Below, piece by piece: positions 20,681 through 30,301 of a DNA stretch of 64,000 nt (positions are counted from its first letter, which is position 1; each line of letters opens with the position of its first letter). This DNA is from DASQGA01 sp963762085 (GTDB lineage: Bacteria; Actinomycetota; Thermoleophilia; Gaiellales; Gaiellaceae). The notes beneath the pieces were generated by a model, which saw only the letters and a program-made list of their open reading frames with translations, ran no database searches and was not told the origin of the DNA. The translations under genes were made by a program, and so were the position numbers. The stretch covers positions 186,001 through 250,000 of the forward strand of contig CAVXJD010000001.1 in NCBI GenBank assembly GCA_963762085.1. The letters run 5' to 3'.

Positions 20681-22109
20681 TTACGAGTGGTTGCCTACGT
20701 CGAACCCGCTTTCCGGGGTCCCGAGGAACGGGAACGCACCGGGAAGCGGAGCGTCGCCGGTGTTGATGCCGTCGCCGGCCCGTGCGGCGATGTAGTTCGG
20801 GCCGCCGACGACGCGCACCGCGACGTCGAGCACGTCGTCACCCGGGCGCCGGCCGTTCGGCCATGCGGCCGGATCCGGCCCGCCGACCGCCAGCGGACCA
20901 AGGCGCTTCTGGTCTGCAAGCGGCGTCGGGGCGACGCTGAGATCGAGGCGAAGGAGCTCGGACAGGCGCTCGTCCCCCGGCTCGTACTTGAGGAGGAGAT
21001 CACGCAGGTCCGTTCGCCCGGACGTCGCCGCCGGGAACGCCGTAGACCGTCTGGAGCGCAAATGCGAGCCGTGGGTTGAGGTAGAAGTCGAGGAACTGCT
21101 TCTCGTCCTCCGGCTCGACCGCGTTCCAGCGATCCTTCCGCGCGGTGGCGATGATCGCCTCGTTCACCAGCGGGTTCGCGAGACGCTGAACCTGCACCCA
21201 CGGGCTCGAGTTCGAGCTCTCGCGGTGACCGATCCTCACCTTCTGGCGGCTCGTTGCCCCGTAGGCTCCGAGCTTCGGTTGCGAGGTCGCATTCGTGCCC
21301 TTGCGGTCCTTGGTGAGCATCGATGCCGGTACCTCGATGGCGATCGAGTGCACGTTGAACCCGGCCAGCTGATCGAAGCCGAACGCGTTCGCATCGTCGT
21401 TTGCGTCCTCCGCCTCCGTCAGGAGCGGAAGCGGCTCGCGTCGCAGGTGGAGCGTGTCGAAGATGCCGCCGAGGTCGATGTAGAACGGGTCCTGCCGCTG
21501 GCCGGCGAAGATCCGGATCCCCTTGTTGGTCTCGTAGACGCCCTGCGAGGCAAGATCCTCATAGTCGGGCATCGTGCGAGGGCCGACGTTCGACGGAACC
21601 GCGATCAGGTTGCGGGCGATCTTCGTCCGCTTTCCGTGCTTGACCATGGTGACGGAGTAGCGCTGGCGAAGGCCCAGGCCCTCCGAGCCGGATCCATCGA
21701 GCGCGGTGATCGGAGGCAGGGCGACGTAGGAGAGCGGGAGACCCGCGTCCCGGATGACACCGCGGAACTCGTTCTTGAACTGAACGCGGAACTCGATGTC
21801 GTCCTTGCCGTCCTTGTTGTTGTCGATCTTGAACGCGTACCGCACGCTTGGATCGAAGTTCCAGTAGTTCGGACCCGAGCTCGGCTCCTCGCCTGGGATG
21901 ACGTCCATGATCATCACGACGTTGCCTTCGTGGCCCGGCTCGTAGCTCCGGAACATGAAGAAGTCCGAGATGTCGGCAGGGGCGTCGAGCGAGATCGCCG
22001 GTGCCTCCCTGTGGCTTGCTGCCTGGCCGGCGTCGGGGGCGAGCCCTCCAACGGTCGCAACCGCTACCGCGCCGAGCGCGAGGACAAAGATCAAGGCGAT
22101 TCTTCTCAT
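20681..22109 (-). CDS. DUF4331 family exported protein, one frameshift
   Basis: Exported: signal MRRIALIFVLALGAVAVATVG, then mature ASHREAPAISLDAPADISDFF, the hallmark opening of DUF4331. The middle part has GNVVMIMDVIPGEEP and DGKDDIEFRVQF, and ends LALQTVYGVP near 21035. The expected C-terminal third (TDLRDLLLKYEPGDERL to FDVGNHS) continues in another frame, so one indel lies near 21035. Total about 475 residues, normal for the family. Function is unknown; the fold is thought to be beta-rich and extracytoplasmic. It is divergent from the sigma/anti-sigma pair and heads the TPR-NicO run. Confidence 0.78.
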
Positions 22110-22329
22110 ATATCTCCCTTCGTGACCCCTGAGTGCGGCCTTCATTCGCAGGTGCCCAGGCTTTGGTTCAGATCCCTTGCCGGGGCCCTGCTGACGCCTT
22201 CGTCCGGGCGGCGCGCGACGGCGCGTCGGCTGAACCGATGCAAGGCCTGGTGCGAATCTGACGGTGGCTATGGGCCTGTTAGCGTTCGACCAAGGCCGCC
22301 AGTCGGCCCGGCCTGCTCCGCTCGAGTCC

Positions 22330-22923
22330 ATGCGCCGCGACCACGCCCACCTCTCCGACGAAGCCCTGGTCGCGCTCGTCGCACGGTCGTCGGACGCCGC
22401 GTTGGGCGAGCTCTACGACCGCTACGGGGGCACCGCCTACGGACTCGCGCTTCGAGTCGTGCGGGATGCAGCCCTTGCCGAAGACGTCGTCCAGGAGGCG
22501 TTTCTCGCTGTCTGGCGCTCGGCGGCGCATTTCGTGCCCGAGCGGGCCAAAGCAAGTACCTGGATCATGACCTTCGTACACCGGCGCGCGGTCGACGTCG
22601 TCCGGCGCGAAGAGCGCCGGCGCGGTGAGCCGCTCGAGCGCGTGCACGAGCCGGCGACGGGCTCCACGGAGGAGGTTGCGTGGCTCAGGTTCGAGCGGGA
22701 GCGGGTCCAGGGCGCGCTCGCCCAACTCCCCGACCAGCAGCGGGAAGCGATCGAGCTCGCGTACTACGGCGGCTTTACGCAGGCACAGCTGGCGGAGAGG
22801 CTCGGGCAGCCGCTCGGTACGATCAAGAGCAGGGTGTTCAACGGGCTCGGACGGCTTCGCGAGCTTCTCGCAGAAGGAACCGCCGAAGAGGACAGATGGG
22901 ACACGAAGACTTCCACGAGCTGA
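22330..22923 (+). CDS. ECF-type RNA polymerase sigma factor
   Basis: A 197-residue sigma factor, SigK-like in pattern. Region 2 carries ALGELYDRYGGTAYGLALRVV, then AEDVVQEAFLAVWR, the DNA-melting and recognition helices. Region 4 near residues 135-185 has LPDQQREAIELAYYGGFTQAQLAERLG and LGTIKSRVFNGL, a helix-turn-helix for -35 recognition. An earlier GTG at 22264 or ATG at 22270 is possible; 22330 is preferred because homology begins there, but no SD supports either. The 3' end overlaps the anti-sigma gene by 28 nt, so the pair is co-translated. Probably controls the divergent DUF4331 operon. Confidence 0.86.
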   Translation: MRRDHAHLSDEALVALVARSSDAALGELYDRYGGTAYGLALRVVRDAALAEDVVQEAFLAVWRSAAHFVPERAKASTWIMTFVHRRAVDVVRREERRRGEPLERVHEPATGSTEEVAWLRFERERVQGALAQLPDQQREAIELAYYGGFTQAQLAERLGQPLGTIKSRVFNGLGRLRELLAEGTAEEDRWDTKTSTS

Positions 22924-23600
22924 CAGCGGCGTACGCGCTCGATTCTCTCGACGAGCAGGACGAGCTCGCCTACGAGGAGCACCTCCGCACCTGTCCGAGG
23001 TGCCGGGAAGACCTCGCTGCGGCCAAGGACACCGCCGGTCTCCTCGCGTACGGAGCCGCAGCTCAGGCACCTCCTCCGGCCCTGCGCGAGCGGATCCTGA
23101 AGCAGGCCCGCAGCGAACGCGCCGACGTGATCCCGATTCGCCGGCGCTGGGCGCTCCCGGCCGCGGCCGCGATTGCAGCAGTCGCAGCGATGGCTGCGAT
23201 CGGCCTCGGCATCTGGGCGAGCTCCCTTCGGTCCGACCTGAACGGCGAGCAGGAAGCACGGACTGACCTCGAGCAGGTCGTCAGCGTGATCTCCGATCCA
23301 CGATCCACGCGTGCCTCCGCCTCGGTCGGCAGCGGGACGCTGGTCGTGTCACCAACGGGAGCGGCAGCCCTCGTCCTATCGGATCTCGATCCCGCTCCCA
23401 GCGGCAAGACCTACGAGATCTGGGTGGCCGAAGATCGCACCCCGAAACCAGCCGGCCTCTTCCAGACCACCGGCGATCGAACGCACGTGGCGGTGACGCG
23501 ACCTGTGCCCAAAGGGGCCTCCGTCCTGGTCACGCTCGAGCCCGCCGGCGGCAGGACGAAGCCCTCCGGGCAGCCGCTCTTTGCTGCCACGGCTGCTTGA
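22896..23600 (+). CDS. RskA-type anti-sigma factor
   Basis: A 234-residue membrane anti-sigma factor. The N-terminus has a zinc-binding anti-sigma motif (HEDFHELTAAYALDSL then HLRTCPRCREDL, giving H...CxxC). A single transmembrane segment near residues 90-110 (ALPAAAAIAAVAAMAAIGLG) follows. The extracytoplasmic C-terminal domain ends with the RskA signature GKTYEIWVAEDRTPKPAGLF. It would hold the ECF sigma at the membrane until proteolysis releases it. Starts inside the sigma gene, ends overlapping the PBP start. Confidence 0.85.
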   Translation: MGHEDFHELTAAYALDSLDEQDELAYEEHLRTCPRCREDLAAAKDTAGLLAYGAAAQAPPPALRERILKQARSERADVIPIRRRWALPAAAAIAAVAAMAAIGLGIWASSLRSDLNGEQEARTDLEQVVSVISDPRSTRASASVGSGTLVVSPTGAAALVLSDLDPAPSGKTYEIWVAEDRTPKPAGLFQTTGDRTHVAVTRPVPKGASVLVTLEPAGGRTKPSGQPLFAATAA

Positions 23601-26119
23601 ACCGCTCCGTCGGGGCCGTCCGCCGGGCTACGACTACAATCCGGCCCTTCGTGCTGTTTCGACGAAGCAAGACGCCGAAGCCCCGTCGGCGCAGGATCCG
23701 CAAGCTTCGAGCACTCGTCCTGCTGCTCGTGGTCGGCCTCCTCTCGATGGTGGCCTTCACCTACGGGCTCGTCATGGCGATCGCCGGAGAGATCCCCAAG
23801 CTCGATCCGGCGAACCAGGCCAGCAACCTGAGCCAGGACGGCTACGTCTACGCGTCCGACGGCAAGACGATCCTCGCAGTCCTGCGCGGCGAGGAGAGCA
23901 GGGTAATCGTGACCTCCGACCAGATCGCCCCCGTGGTGAAGCAAGCGATCGTCGCCGTCGAGGACCGCCGCTACTGGGAGCATCGAGGCGTCGACGTGCG
24001 CGGGATCGCGCGCGCGGTCTGGTCCGACGTCAGGCACAAGGAGGTCGTACAGGGCGGCTCGACGATCACACAACAGTTCGTGAAGAACACGGTCACGGAG
24101 AACGACCGCACGATCAGCCGCAAGCTGAAGGAGGCCGCGCTCGCATGGCAGCTCGAGCGGCGCTGGTCGAAGGACCGGATCTTGACCGCGTATCTGAACA
24201 CGATCTTCTTCGGAAACGGCGCGTACGGCATCCAGATGGCTGCGCGCGTCTACTTCGACAAACCGGCACGCGACTTGACGCTCGCCGAGGCGGCGCTCCT
24301 CGCCGGCATTCCTGCGAACCCTTCGGCCTACGACCCCGTCACGAGCCCAACGGCGGCGCGGGCGCGGCGCGACACCGTGCTCGGGCTCATGCGGACGCAA
24401 GGCCTTGTGACGCGTGCGGACTACGAGAAGGCGCTCGAAGCCCCGCTGCCTCGTCCGGAGGACGTGCGGATCCCGGGCGGCCAGCGCCCTGCACAGTACT
24501 TCGCGGAGTACGTGAAGCAGCAGCTCATCCCCTACTACGGGTCGGGCAAAGTGTTCGGCGGCGGGCTCCGCGTCCAGACGTCGATCGACCTGGAGCTCCA
24601 GAGCCTCGCCCGCGACGCGATCGAGAAGTGGCTTCCCGACCCGAACGGCCCGGCGGCGGCACTCGTCGCGATCGACCCGCGTGACGGTCGGGTGCTCGCC
24701 ATGGTCGGCGGCAGCAGCTTTCGCAAGAGCCAGTTCAACCTCGCCGTCCAGGGAGAGCGCCAGTCCGGTTCGTCGTTCAAGCCGTTCGTGCTTGCGGCCG
24801 CGCTCGCGCAGGGCATCTCGCCCGTCACGAGCTACACCTCAAAGCCGACGCTGATCAACCTCGGCGACAAGCTCTGGTCCGTCCACAACTACGAGGGCTC
24901 CTATCTCGGGACGATCAACCTGACGGAGGCCACGGTCTTCTCCGACAACTCGGTGTACGCGCAGCTCACCGCTCAGGTTGGCCCGAAGAACGTCGCCCGC
25001 ATGGCCCACGCGCTCGGCATCAACAGCCACCTGAACGACTACTTCGGCATCGGGCTTGGCGTCGAGGCGGTGAACCCGCTCGAGATGGCGCGGGCGTTCT
25101 CGACGTTCGCCAACAACGGCGCGCGCGTCGACGGCCACCTCCTCGGGAACGTCCCGCGGGCGGTCGTCTGGGTCGGAGAAGACTGCAAAGCTCGCACCGC
25201 CCGACTCATCGAGGCCCAGTGCAAGCGGATCAGCGAGAACACTCCCACCGCGAAGCAGGTTCTCGACCCGAACAAGGCGGCAACGCTGACCTCGATCCTC
25301 TCCCAAGTCGTTCACGGCGGGACTGGGCGGCGAGCGGCCCTCCTCGACCGGCCGGTCGCCGGGAAGACGGGCACGACCGAGAACTACGGGGACGCCTGGT
25401 TCGTCGGGTACACCCCCCAGCTTGCGGTCGCGGTCTGGGTGGGTTACCCCTCCACCCTGCGACCGATGATGACCGAATTCCAGGGAGATCCTGTCGCGGG
25501 AGGAACGTTCCCCGCCCTCATCTGGAAAACGTTCGCCCAGAGCGCCCTCAGGGCGAAGAACGAGCCGCCCGAGCTCTTCCCTGCACCCACATACGAGGCT
25601 GCGGTGCCGTACGAGGTCGTCTACCGGAACAACCAGTGGCTTCTCGACAACGGCAACTGCCGGGACACCCACGAGGTCATGTACGTCTCCGGGTTCGCGC
25701 CGGAGAAGGAAGCCTCGTGCAAGCTGAACGAGGTCGACGTTCCCCGTGTCGTCGGGGCGTCGCTCGAGGATGCGAAGGCGCGGCTTGCCACCATGCCGCT
25801 CGAGGCCCAGGTCGTGACCCGGCCGGCCAAGGCCGGCGAGCGCATTGGCTACGTCGTCGCGCAGTTTCCCGCCCGGGGAACGCTCTCAGCCTACGACACC
25901 GTGCGCCTCGTGATCCCGCGAGCCCTGCATGGCGTCGTGCCCAACCTCGTCGGGCTGACGATCGAGCAGGCAAGGGTCAAGCTCCGGCGGAACGGGCTGG
26001 AGGCGATCGTCGAGGCTTCGGGGGACGGAGAGCCCGGCGTCGTCCTTGGCCAGAGCCCCGGTCCGGGCATCGCGGCTGGGCGCAACACTACGATCAGGCT
26101 GGTCGTAGCGCGCGGCTGA
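23597..26119 (+). CDS. Bifunctional penicillin-binding protein 1A with two PASTA domains
   Basis: Polymerises and cross-links peptidoglycan. After a basic tail and one transmembrane helix (about residues 35-58), the GT51 glycosyltransferase shows VEDRRYWEHRG with the catalytic Glu near residue 117, GGSTITQQFVKN, and YLNTIFFGNGAYGI. The transpeptidase has SGSSFKPFVLA (SxxK near residue 394), SDNS (SxN) and GKTGTTENYGDA (KTG). Two C-terminal PASTA repeats begin VPRVVGASLEDAK and VPNLVGLTIEQAR. The 840-residue size is normal. The TTG start overlaps the anti-sigma stop, but a GTG at 23651 is also possible. Confidence 0.95.
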   Translation: MNRSVGAVRRATTTIRPFVLFRRSKTPKPRRRRIRKLRALVLLLVVGLLSMVAFTYGLVMAIAGEIPKLDPANQASNLSQDGYVYASDGKTILAVLRGEESRVIVTSDQIAPVVKQAIVAVEDRRYWEHRGVDVRGIARAVWSDVRHKEVVQGGSTITQQFVKNTVTENDRTISRKLKEAALAWQLERRWSKDRILTAYLNTIFFGNGAYGIQMAARVYFDKPARDLTLAEAALLAGIPANPSAYDPVTSPTAARARRDTVLGLMRTQGLVTRADYEKALEAPLPRPEDVRIPGGQRPAQYFAEYVKQQLIPYYGSGKVFGGGLRVQTSIDLELQSLARDAIEKWLPDPNGPAAALVAIDPRDGRVLAMVGGSSFRKSQFNLAVQGERQSGSSFKPFVLAAALAQGISPVTSYTSKPTLINLGDKLWSVHNYEGSYLGTINLTEATVFSDNSVYAQLTAQVGPKNVARMAHALGINSHLNDYFGIGLGVEAVNPLEMARAFSTFANNGARVDGHLLGNVPRAVVWVGEDCKARTARLIEAQCKRISENTPTAKQVLDPNKAATLTSILSQVVHGGTGRRAALLDRPVAGKTGTTENYGDAWFVGYTPQLAVAVWVGYPSTLRPMMTEFQGDPVAGGTFPALIWKTFAQSALRAKNEPPELFPAPTYEAAVPYEVVYRNNQWLLDNGNCRDTHEVMYVSGFAPEKEASCKLNEVDVPRVVGASLEDAKARLATMPLEAQVVTRPAKAGERIGYVVAQFPARGTLSAYDTVRLVIPRALHGVVPNLVGLTIEQARVKLRRNGLEAIVEASGDGEPGVVLGQSPGPGIAAGRNTTIRLVVARG

Positions 26120-26655
26120 GAAAGCGCGAGCCCACCAGCCCGTAGCGCCAGGGAAGCTCGACGGCTCGCGAGATGCCGACGCGCGGGCCACGGACGACCT
26201 GCTGCCGGTGCGGGCGCTTCCCCGAGCGCAAAGGGTCGGCGGTCGAGCCGAAGTCCGTCGTGCTCGCCCGTCAAGGCGAGCGCCTGGCAGAGGCGGCCGG
26301 GGCCCGAGCAGAGGAGCCGCTCGTCCTCGAAGCCGCGCCGCTCGCGCATCGCATCCAGGCCCCGGGTCGGCTCGAGGGCCCGGACGAGCACCGCGGCAGC
26401 CACTCCCTCCTGCTCACAGACGAGGTTCAGGCACCAGTGAACCCCGTAGGAGCGGTAGACATACGCGTGCCCGGGCGGGCCGAACATGGAGCGGTTCCGC
26501 GTTGTCTCGCCACGGAAACCGTGGCTGGCCGGGTCCTCGCGGTCGTAGGCTTCTACCTCGACGATCCGGCCGCCGACGCCGTTCACCATGAGCGTCGCGC
26601 CGATGAGCTCCGGGGCGACGTCGTGGACCGAGCGCGCGAAGAACTCTCGTCTCAC
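26094..26655 (-). CDS. 3-methyladenine DNA glycosylase (AAG/MPG family), one frameshift
   Basis: Removes alkylated bases from DNA. The N-terminal half is intact: PELIGATLMVNG, the catalytic Glu in GRIVEVEAYDREDPASHG, NRSMFGPPGHAYVYRSYG and LNLVCEQEG. After PFAL near 26225 the frame changes. The expected end (GPRVGISRAVELPWRYGL, then GSRFLSR) reads in a second frame and stops at 26094. So one base is missing or extra near 26225. The gene overlaps the RemB-like gene by 4 nt and the 3' end of the PBP gene convergently by about 26 nt. Confidence 0.82.
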
Positions 26656-27053
26656 TCGTCGAACAGCTGCTCGGCCTCGGGCCGTGTCGCGGTCGCCTCG
26701 AGCAGCTGGCGCGCACGGCGACCCAGCTCGTCGAAGTCGACGCCCGCTTCCGACTTGATCGACCGGCGAAGCAGCGGCCCGACCCGGTCGGCGTCGTTCG
26801 AGACCCGTTGGGCGAGCGAAAGCGCGTCGTCCAGGAGCGGGCTCGCGAGCGCGTCGCGCTGACCCATGTCCGCCAGGATCGTCCGCTCGGTTCGCGACGC
26901 GATGACCGGCTCCGGAATCCCCTCCACCCAGACCAGCGTGCGCCGGCCGCCGCCGCGATCCTCGCCGACGATCGGCTCCAGTCCGTAGATCCGGTCAGCG
27001 CGGACGAACTTTCCGAATCCGAGGAAGACCATCTTCGGCTGCCCGTCGGCCAT
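26652..27053 (-). CDS. RemB/DUF370-like protein with extra C-terminal helices
   Basis: The N-terminal 60 residues (VFLGFGKFVRADRIYGLEPI, TLVWVEGIPEPVIASRTERTIL) match the DUF370 family, which includes the Bacillus RemA/RemB matrix regulators that bind DNA as oligomers. Here a charged helical region of about 70 residues follows (LAQRVSNDADRVG, FDELGRRARQLLEATA) and is not part of the core fold. Total 133 residues, longer than RemA (about 85). DNA binding is inferred from the family only. The stop overlaps the glycosylase start (ATGA). Confidence 0.7.
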   Translation of the reverse strand: MADGQPKMVFLGFGKFVRADRIYGLEPIVGEDRGGGRRTLVWVEGIPEPVIASRTERTILADMGQRDALASPLLDDALSLAQRVSNDADRVGPLLRRSIKSEAGVDFDELGRRARQLLEATATRPEAEQLFDE

Positions 27054-27060
27054 GACGGGA

Positions 27061-28215
27061 TTATCCATGCCGCCCGCCCGGCGCGGAAGCAACCTGAGGG
27101 GCGAGCGTCGCAGCTAGGAGCGCGAGCAGCACCGGAATCCAGAGCGCGGCTCGTAAGCCAACCAGGCTCGTGACGAACCCGATCAGCGCGGGGCCGAGGA
27201 TCGAGCCCAGGTAGCTGATCGTCACCACGGCCGCGAGCGCGCTTCGACCCGACCGGGCGCGCATGTTCCCGGCCGCGCTGAACACGGTCGGAACGACGGG
27301 CGCGAGCCCCGCGCCGAGAAGCGCGAACCCTGCGATCGCCACCGCCGTCTCGGGCACCGCGAGACCGAGGGCAAGCCCCGCAGCCGCGAGCGTTGCGCCC
27401 CACCTGACGACGGGGACGGGCCCCAGCCGGGCCGCGATCCGGTCGACGAGGAAGCGGGAGGCCGTGATTCCGACCGAGAAGGCAACGAAGGCAAGGGCCG
27501 CTGCCCCTCGGCTCGCATCCAGGCTCTCGTCGACGTAGACGGCGCTCCAGTCGATCGCGGCCCCCTCGCCGAGGAACGAGCAGAAGCCGATGATCCCGAG
27601 GAGCAGCACTGGCCTTGCAAGCAGGTAGCCACGTGTTCGAACAGCGGGCAGTTGCTGCGGGACGTCGTCGGCGGCGGCGGCGAGGTGTCCGAGCGCCGGT
27701 GCGCTCACGAGTGCGATCGCGAGCGCCGCCAGCCCGAAGTGCAGGCGCAATGAGACGTCCAGCGCCGCCGCAGCGGCCGCTCCGCCCGAGGCGACGAGCA
27801 TGCCTGCGCTCCAGGTGCCGTGGATGCTCGACATGATCGGGCGGCCGTAGCTGCGCTCCACGACCACCGCGTTCGAGTTCATCGCGACGTCGAGGATCCC
27901 GCTGAGCGCACCCACCACGAAGAGAGCGGCGGCGAGCGAAAGGAGGCTCTCCGCGAACGCGGGGCCGAGCAGCGACACGCCCAGGAGCGGCATTCCGCCT
28001 CGGAGAACCCCTCGGGTTCCGAACCGGTCGAGCAAAGGGGACACGATTCTCGTCCCGACGAAGAGCCCGACCGCGAAGACCGCGAGGGCAACGCCGAGCT
28101 CCCCGTCCGTGATGCCTGCCTGCTCCTTGACGGCCGGAAGCCGCGGCCCGAGGGTGCCCGCTACGGCGGCATGGAGCGCGAAGGCACCGACGACGCTCGC
28201 CCGCGCCCTTCGCAT
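27061..28215 (-). CDS. MFS transporter
   Basis: A 384-residue major facilitator with 12 predicted membrane helices. The conserved loop 2-3 motif appears as SPLLDRFGTRGVLRGG near residue 60, and the second half repeats a similar loop (DRIAARLGPVPVVRWGA). A DVAMNSNAVVVERSYGRPIMSSIHG stretch is typical of the FucP/YfkF-like MFS group. Substrate unknown; could be sugar or drug. It follows the DegT aminotransferase by 10 nt, suggesting one transcript. Confidence 0.85.
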   Translation of the reverse strand: MRRARASVVGAFALHAAVAGTLGPRLPAVKEQAGITDGELGVALAVFAVGLFVGTRIVSPLLDRFGTRGVLRGGMPLLGVSLLGPAFAESLLSLAAALFVVGALSGILDVAMNSNAVVVERSYGRPIMSSIHGTWSAGMLVASGGAAAAAALDVSLRLHFGLAALAIALVSAPALGHLAAAADDVPQQLPAVRTRGYLLARPVLLLGIIGFCSFLGEGAAIDWSAVYVDESLDASRGAAALAFVAFSVGITASRFLVDRIAARLGPVPVVRWGATLAAAGLALGLAVPETAVAIAGFALLGAGLAPVVPTVFSAAGNMRARSGRSALAAVVTISYLGSILGPALIGFVTSLVGLRAALWIPVLLALLAATLAPQVASAPGGRHG

Positions 28216-28225
28216 GCCCCGGGCC

Positions 28226-29359
28226 TCAGGCGAGAGCGCGAACGAGCGAGTCGGCGACCCGCTCCTGGTCCTCGCCTGCGAGAGCGGTGAAGAACGGGAG
28301 CGCCAGCGACCGAGCGCTCGCGGCCTCCGAGACGGGAAGCGCCCCCTCCCTGTACCCAAAGCGCTCGCGGTAGTACGGCTGCAGGTGGATGGAGGGCAGA
28401 TAGGGCTTCGCCGCCACTCCCTGCTCCGCCAGGCGGGCGATCACCCCGTCGCGGTCGACGCTCTCGTCCAGGAGGACGACGTACACGAACCAGGAGCGCC
28501 GGTGGTCGACGTCGTCCGCGATCAGGGTCTCAACTCCTTCGATCGGCGCAAGCAGGGCCTCGTAGCGGGCCGCGACCTCCGCGCGGAGCTCGAGGATCCG
28601 ATCGAGCTTCTCGAGCTGTGCCACCCCTACCGCGGCCGACAGCTCGTCGAGGCGGTAGTTGTAGCCGAGCCGCGCATGCGTGAGCCACTCGCCCGAGTCG
28701 CTCCGACCCTGGTTCGCAAGGCTCTTGACGAGGTTCCACTCCTCCTCGCTCCGGACGGCGACAGCGCCCCCCTCCCCCGTCGTGATCTGCTTGTTCGGAT
28801 AGAACGCGAAGACGGCTGGGTGCCCGGACGAGCCGACCGGGCGGCCGCGATACTCGGCGCCAAGCGCCTCGCATGCGTCTTCGAGAATTGCGAGCCCGTG
28901 CCGCTCGGCAATCTGCTCGATGGCCTCCAGCTCGGCCGGATATCCGAAGATGTGCACCGGGAGGATCGCCTTCGTCCGCGGCGTGATCGCCGCCTCGACG
29001 GAGGCAGGGTCGAGGTTCAGAGTCTCCGGATCGATGTCCGCAAAGACGGGGTGGGCGCCCTCGAAGAGCACGCAGTTGGCAGAGCTCACGAACGAGAACG
29101 GCGTCGTCACGACCTCGTCACCCGGCCCGATTCCGGCGAGGCGTACACAGAGATGGAGGCCAGCGGTGCCGCTAGAGACGGCGGCGATGTGCGGCGCGCC
29201 CACCCGCTCGGCGAGAAGCGCTTCGAAGCGGTCGGTCATCGGCCCAAGCCCCAGCCGACCAGACCGAAGCACCTCGAGCACGAGCTCCTCCTCCCGTTCC
29301 CCGAGGAAGGGTGCCGAGAGGCCGATCTCGCCCGTCTCGGCCCGCTGGCCGGTCGTCAC
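28226..29359 (-). CDS. DegT/DnrJ/EryC1/StrS-family aminotransferase
   Basis: A PLP enzyme of about 377 residues that transaminates nucleotide-linked keto-sugars. The substrate/PLP region has AVSSGTAGLHLCVRLAG and EDACEALGAEYRGRPVG; the PLP Lys is in FYPNKQITTGEGG. The GTG at 29359 is chosen because it overlaps the ilvE stop as GTGA and leaves a normal N-terminus (GEIGLSAPFLGEREEEL). No other sugar-nucleotide genes are next to it, so the specific amino sugar is unknown; it may serve surface polysaccharide synthesis. Confidence 0.9.
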   Translation of the reverse strand: MTTGQRAETGEIGLSAPFLGEREEELVLEVLRSGRLGLGPMTDRFEALLAERVGAPHIAAVSSGTAGLHLCVRLAGIGPGDEVVTTPFSFVSSANCVLFEGAHPVFADIDPETLNLDPASVEAAITPRTKAILPVHIFGYPAELEAIEQIAERHGLAILEDACEALGAEYRGRPVGSSGHPAVFAFYPNKQITTGEGGAVAVRSEEEWNLVKSLANQGRSDSGEWLTHARLGYNYRLDELSAAVGVAQLEKLDRILELRAEVAARYEALLAPIEGVETLIADDVDHRRSWFVYVVLLDESVDRDGVIARLAEQGVAAKPYLPSIHLQPYYRERFGYREGALPVSEAASARSLALPFFTALAGEDQERVADSLVRALA

Positions 29360-30288
29360 GAGCCCGCGACCGGACTCTTCTCGACGTACTCGAGCCACTG
29401 CGACCAGCGCTCGCTCTTCCCGCGCACGGTGTCGAGGTAGGCGCTCTGGATCTCCTTCGTGACCGGACCGGGATCCCCGACCTCCTGGTCATCGACCGAG
29501 CGAATCGGCGTGACCTCGGCCGCCGTGCCCGTCATGAAGATCTCGTCCGCCAGGTAGAGATCCGAGCGGATCAGGTTCGTCTCGTTGACCGTGTAGCCGA
29601 GGTCCTGCGCGATCTGGATCACAGTGTCGCGCGTGATGCCCGGCAGGATCGAGGAGGAGAGATCGGGTGTCCCGATCGCGCCGTCCTTCACCACGAAGAT
29701 GTTCTCGCCCGACCCGTCCGCGACGTAGCCCTCGTCCGTCAGGAGGATCGCCTCCTGGTAGCCGGCCCTGGTGGCTTCGCCCACGGCCAGCATGGAGTTC
29801 AGGTAGATCCCGGTGGCTTTCGAGACGTGCGGGATCGTGTTCGGACCAACCCGCCTCCATGAAGAGACCTTGGCGCGAATCCCGCGCTCGAGCGCGTCCT
29901 CGCCGAGGTACGTGCCCCAGGGCCAGCTCATGATCACGACGTCGATCGGGTTCGAGCCCGGACCGACACCGAGCTCCCCGTAGCCGTAGAACGCGATCGG
30001 GCGGATGTACGCCTCGGGCAGTCCGTTGACGGCGAGCAGGTCGAGCGTCGCAGTCCGCAGCTCTTCCGGCGTGTACGGAAGCTCCATGTACATGAGCTGC
30101 GCCGACTTGTGAAGCCGCTGGAGGTGGTCGGTGAGCCGGAAGACGGCCGAGCCCTTGGGCGTCTCGTAGGCGCGAATTCCCTCGAAGACACCCGAGCCGT
30201 AGTGGAGCCCATGGGAGCCGACGTGGATCTTGGCGTCGGCCCAGTCAACGAGCTCGCCGTTCATCCAGATTTTTTCGGTCTCACGCAC
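29356..30288 (-). CDS. ilvE: Branched-chain amino acid aminotransferase
   Basis: Final transamination in Leu, Ile and Val synthesis. A 310-residue fold-type IV PLP enzyme. Visible: GLHYGSGVFEGIRAY near residue 30, the PLP Lys in PHVSKATGIYLNS near residue 160, GSGENIFVVKDG, and FMTGTAAEVTPI. This pattern separates it from D-amino-acid transaminase and aminodeoxychorismate lyase. Lies 13 nt after ybaK and overlaps the DegT gene. Confidence 0.94.
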   Translation of the reverse strand: MRETEKIWMNGELVDWADAKIHVGSHGLHYGSGVFEGIRAYETPKGSAVFRLTDHLQRLHKSAQLMYMELPYTPEELRTATLDLLAVNGLPEAYIRPIAFYGYGELGVGPGSNPIDVVIMSWPWGTYLGEDALERGIRAKVSSWRRVGPNTIPHVSKATGIYLNSMLAVGEATRAGYQEAILLTDEGYVADGSGENIFVVKDGAIGTPDLSSSILPGITRDTVIQIAQDLGYTVNETNLIRSDLYLADEIFMTGTAAEVTPIRSVDDQEVGDPGPVTKEIQSAYLDTVRGKSERWSQWLEYVEKSPVAGS

Positions 30289-30301
30289 GGCGAGGCCTAG
30301 A

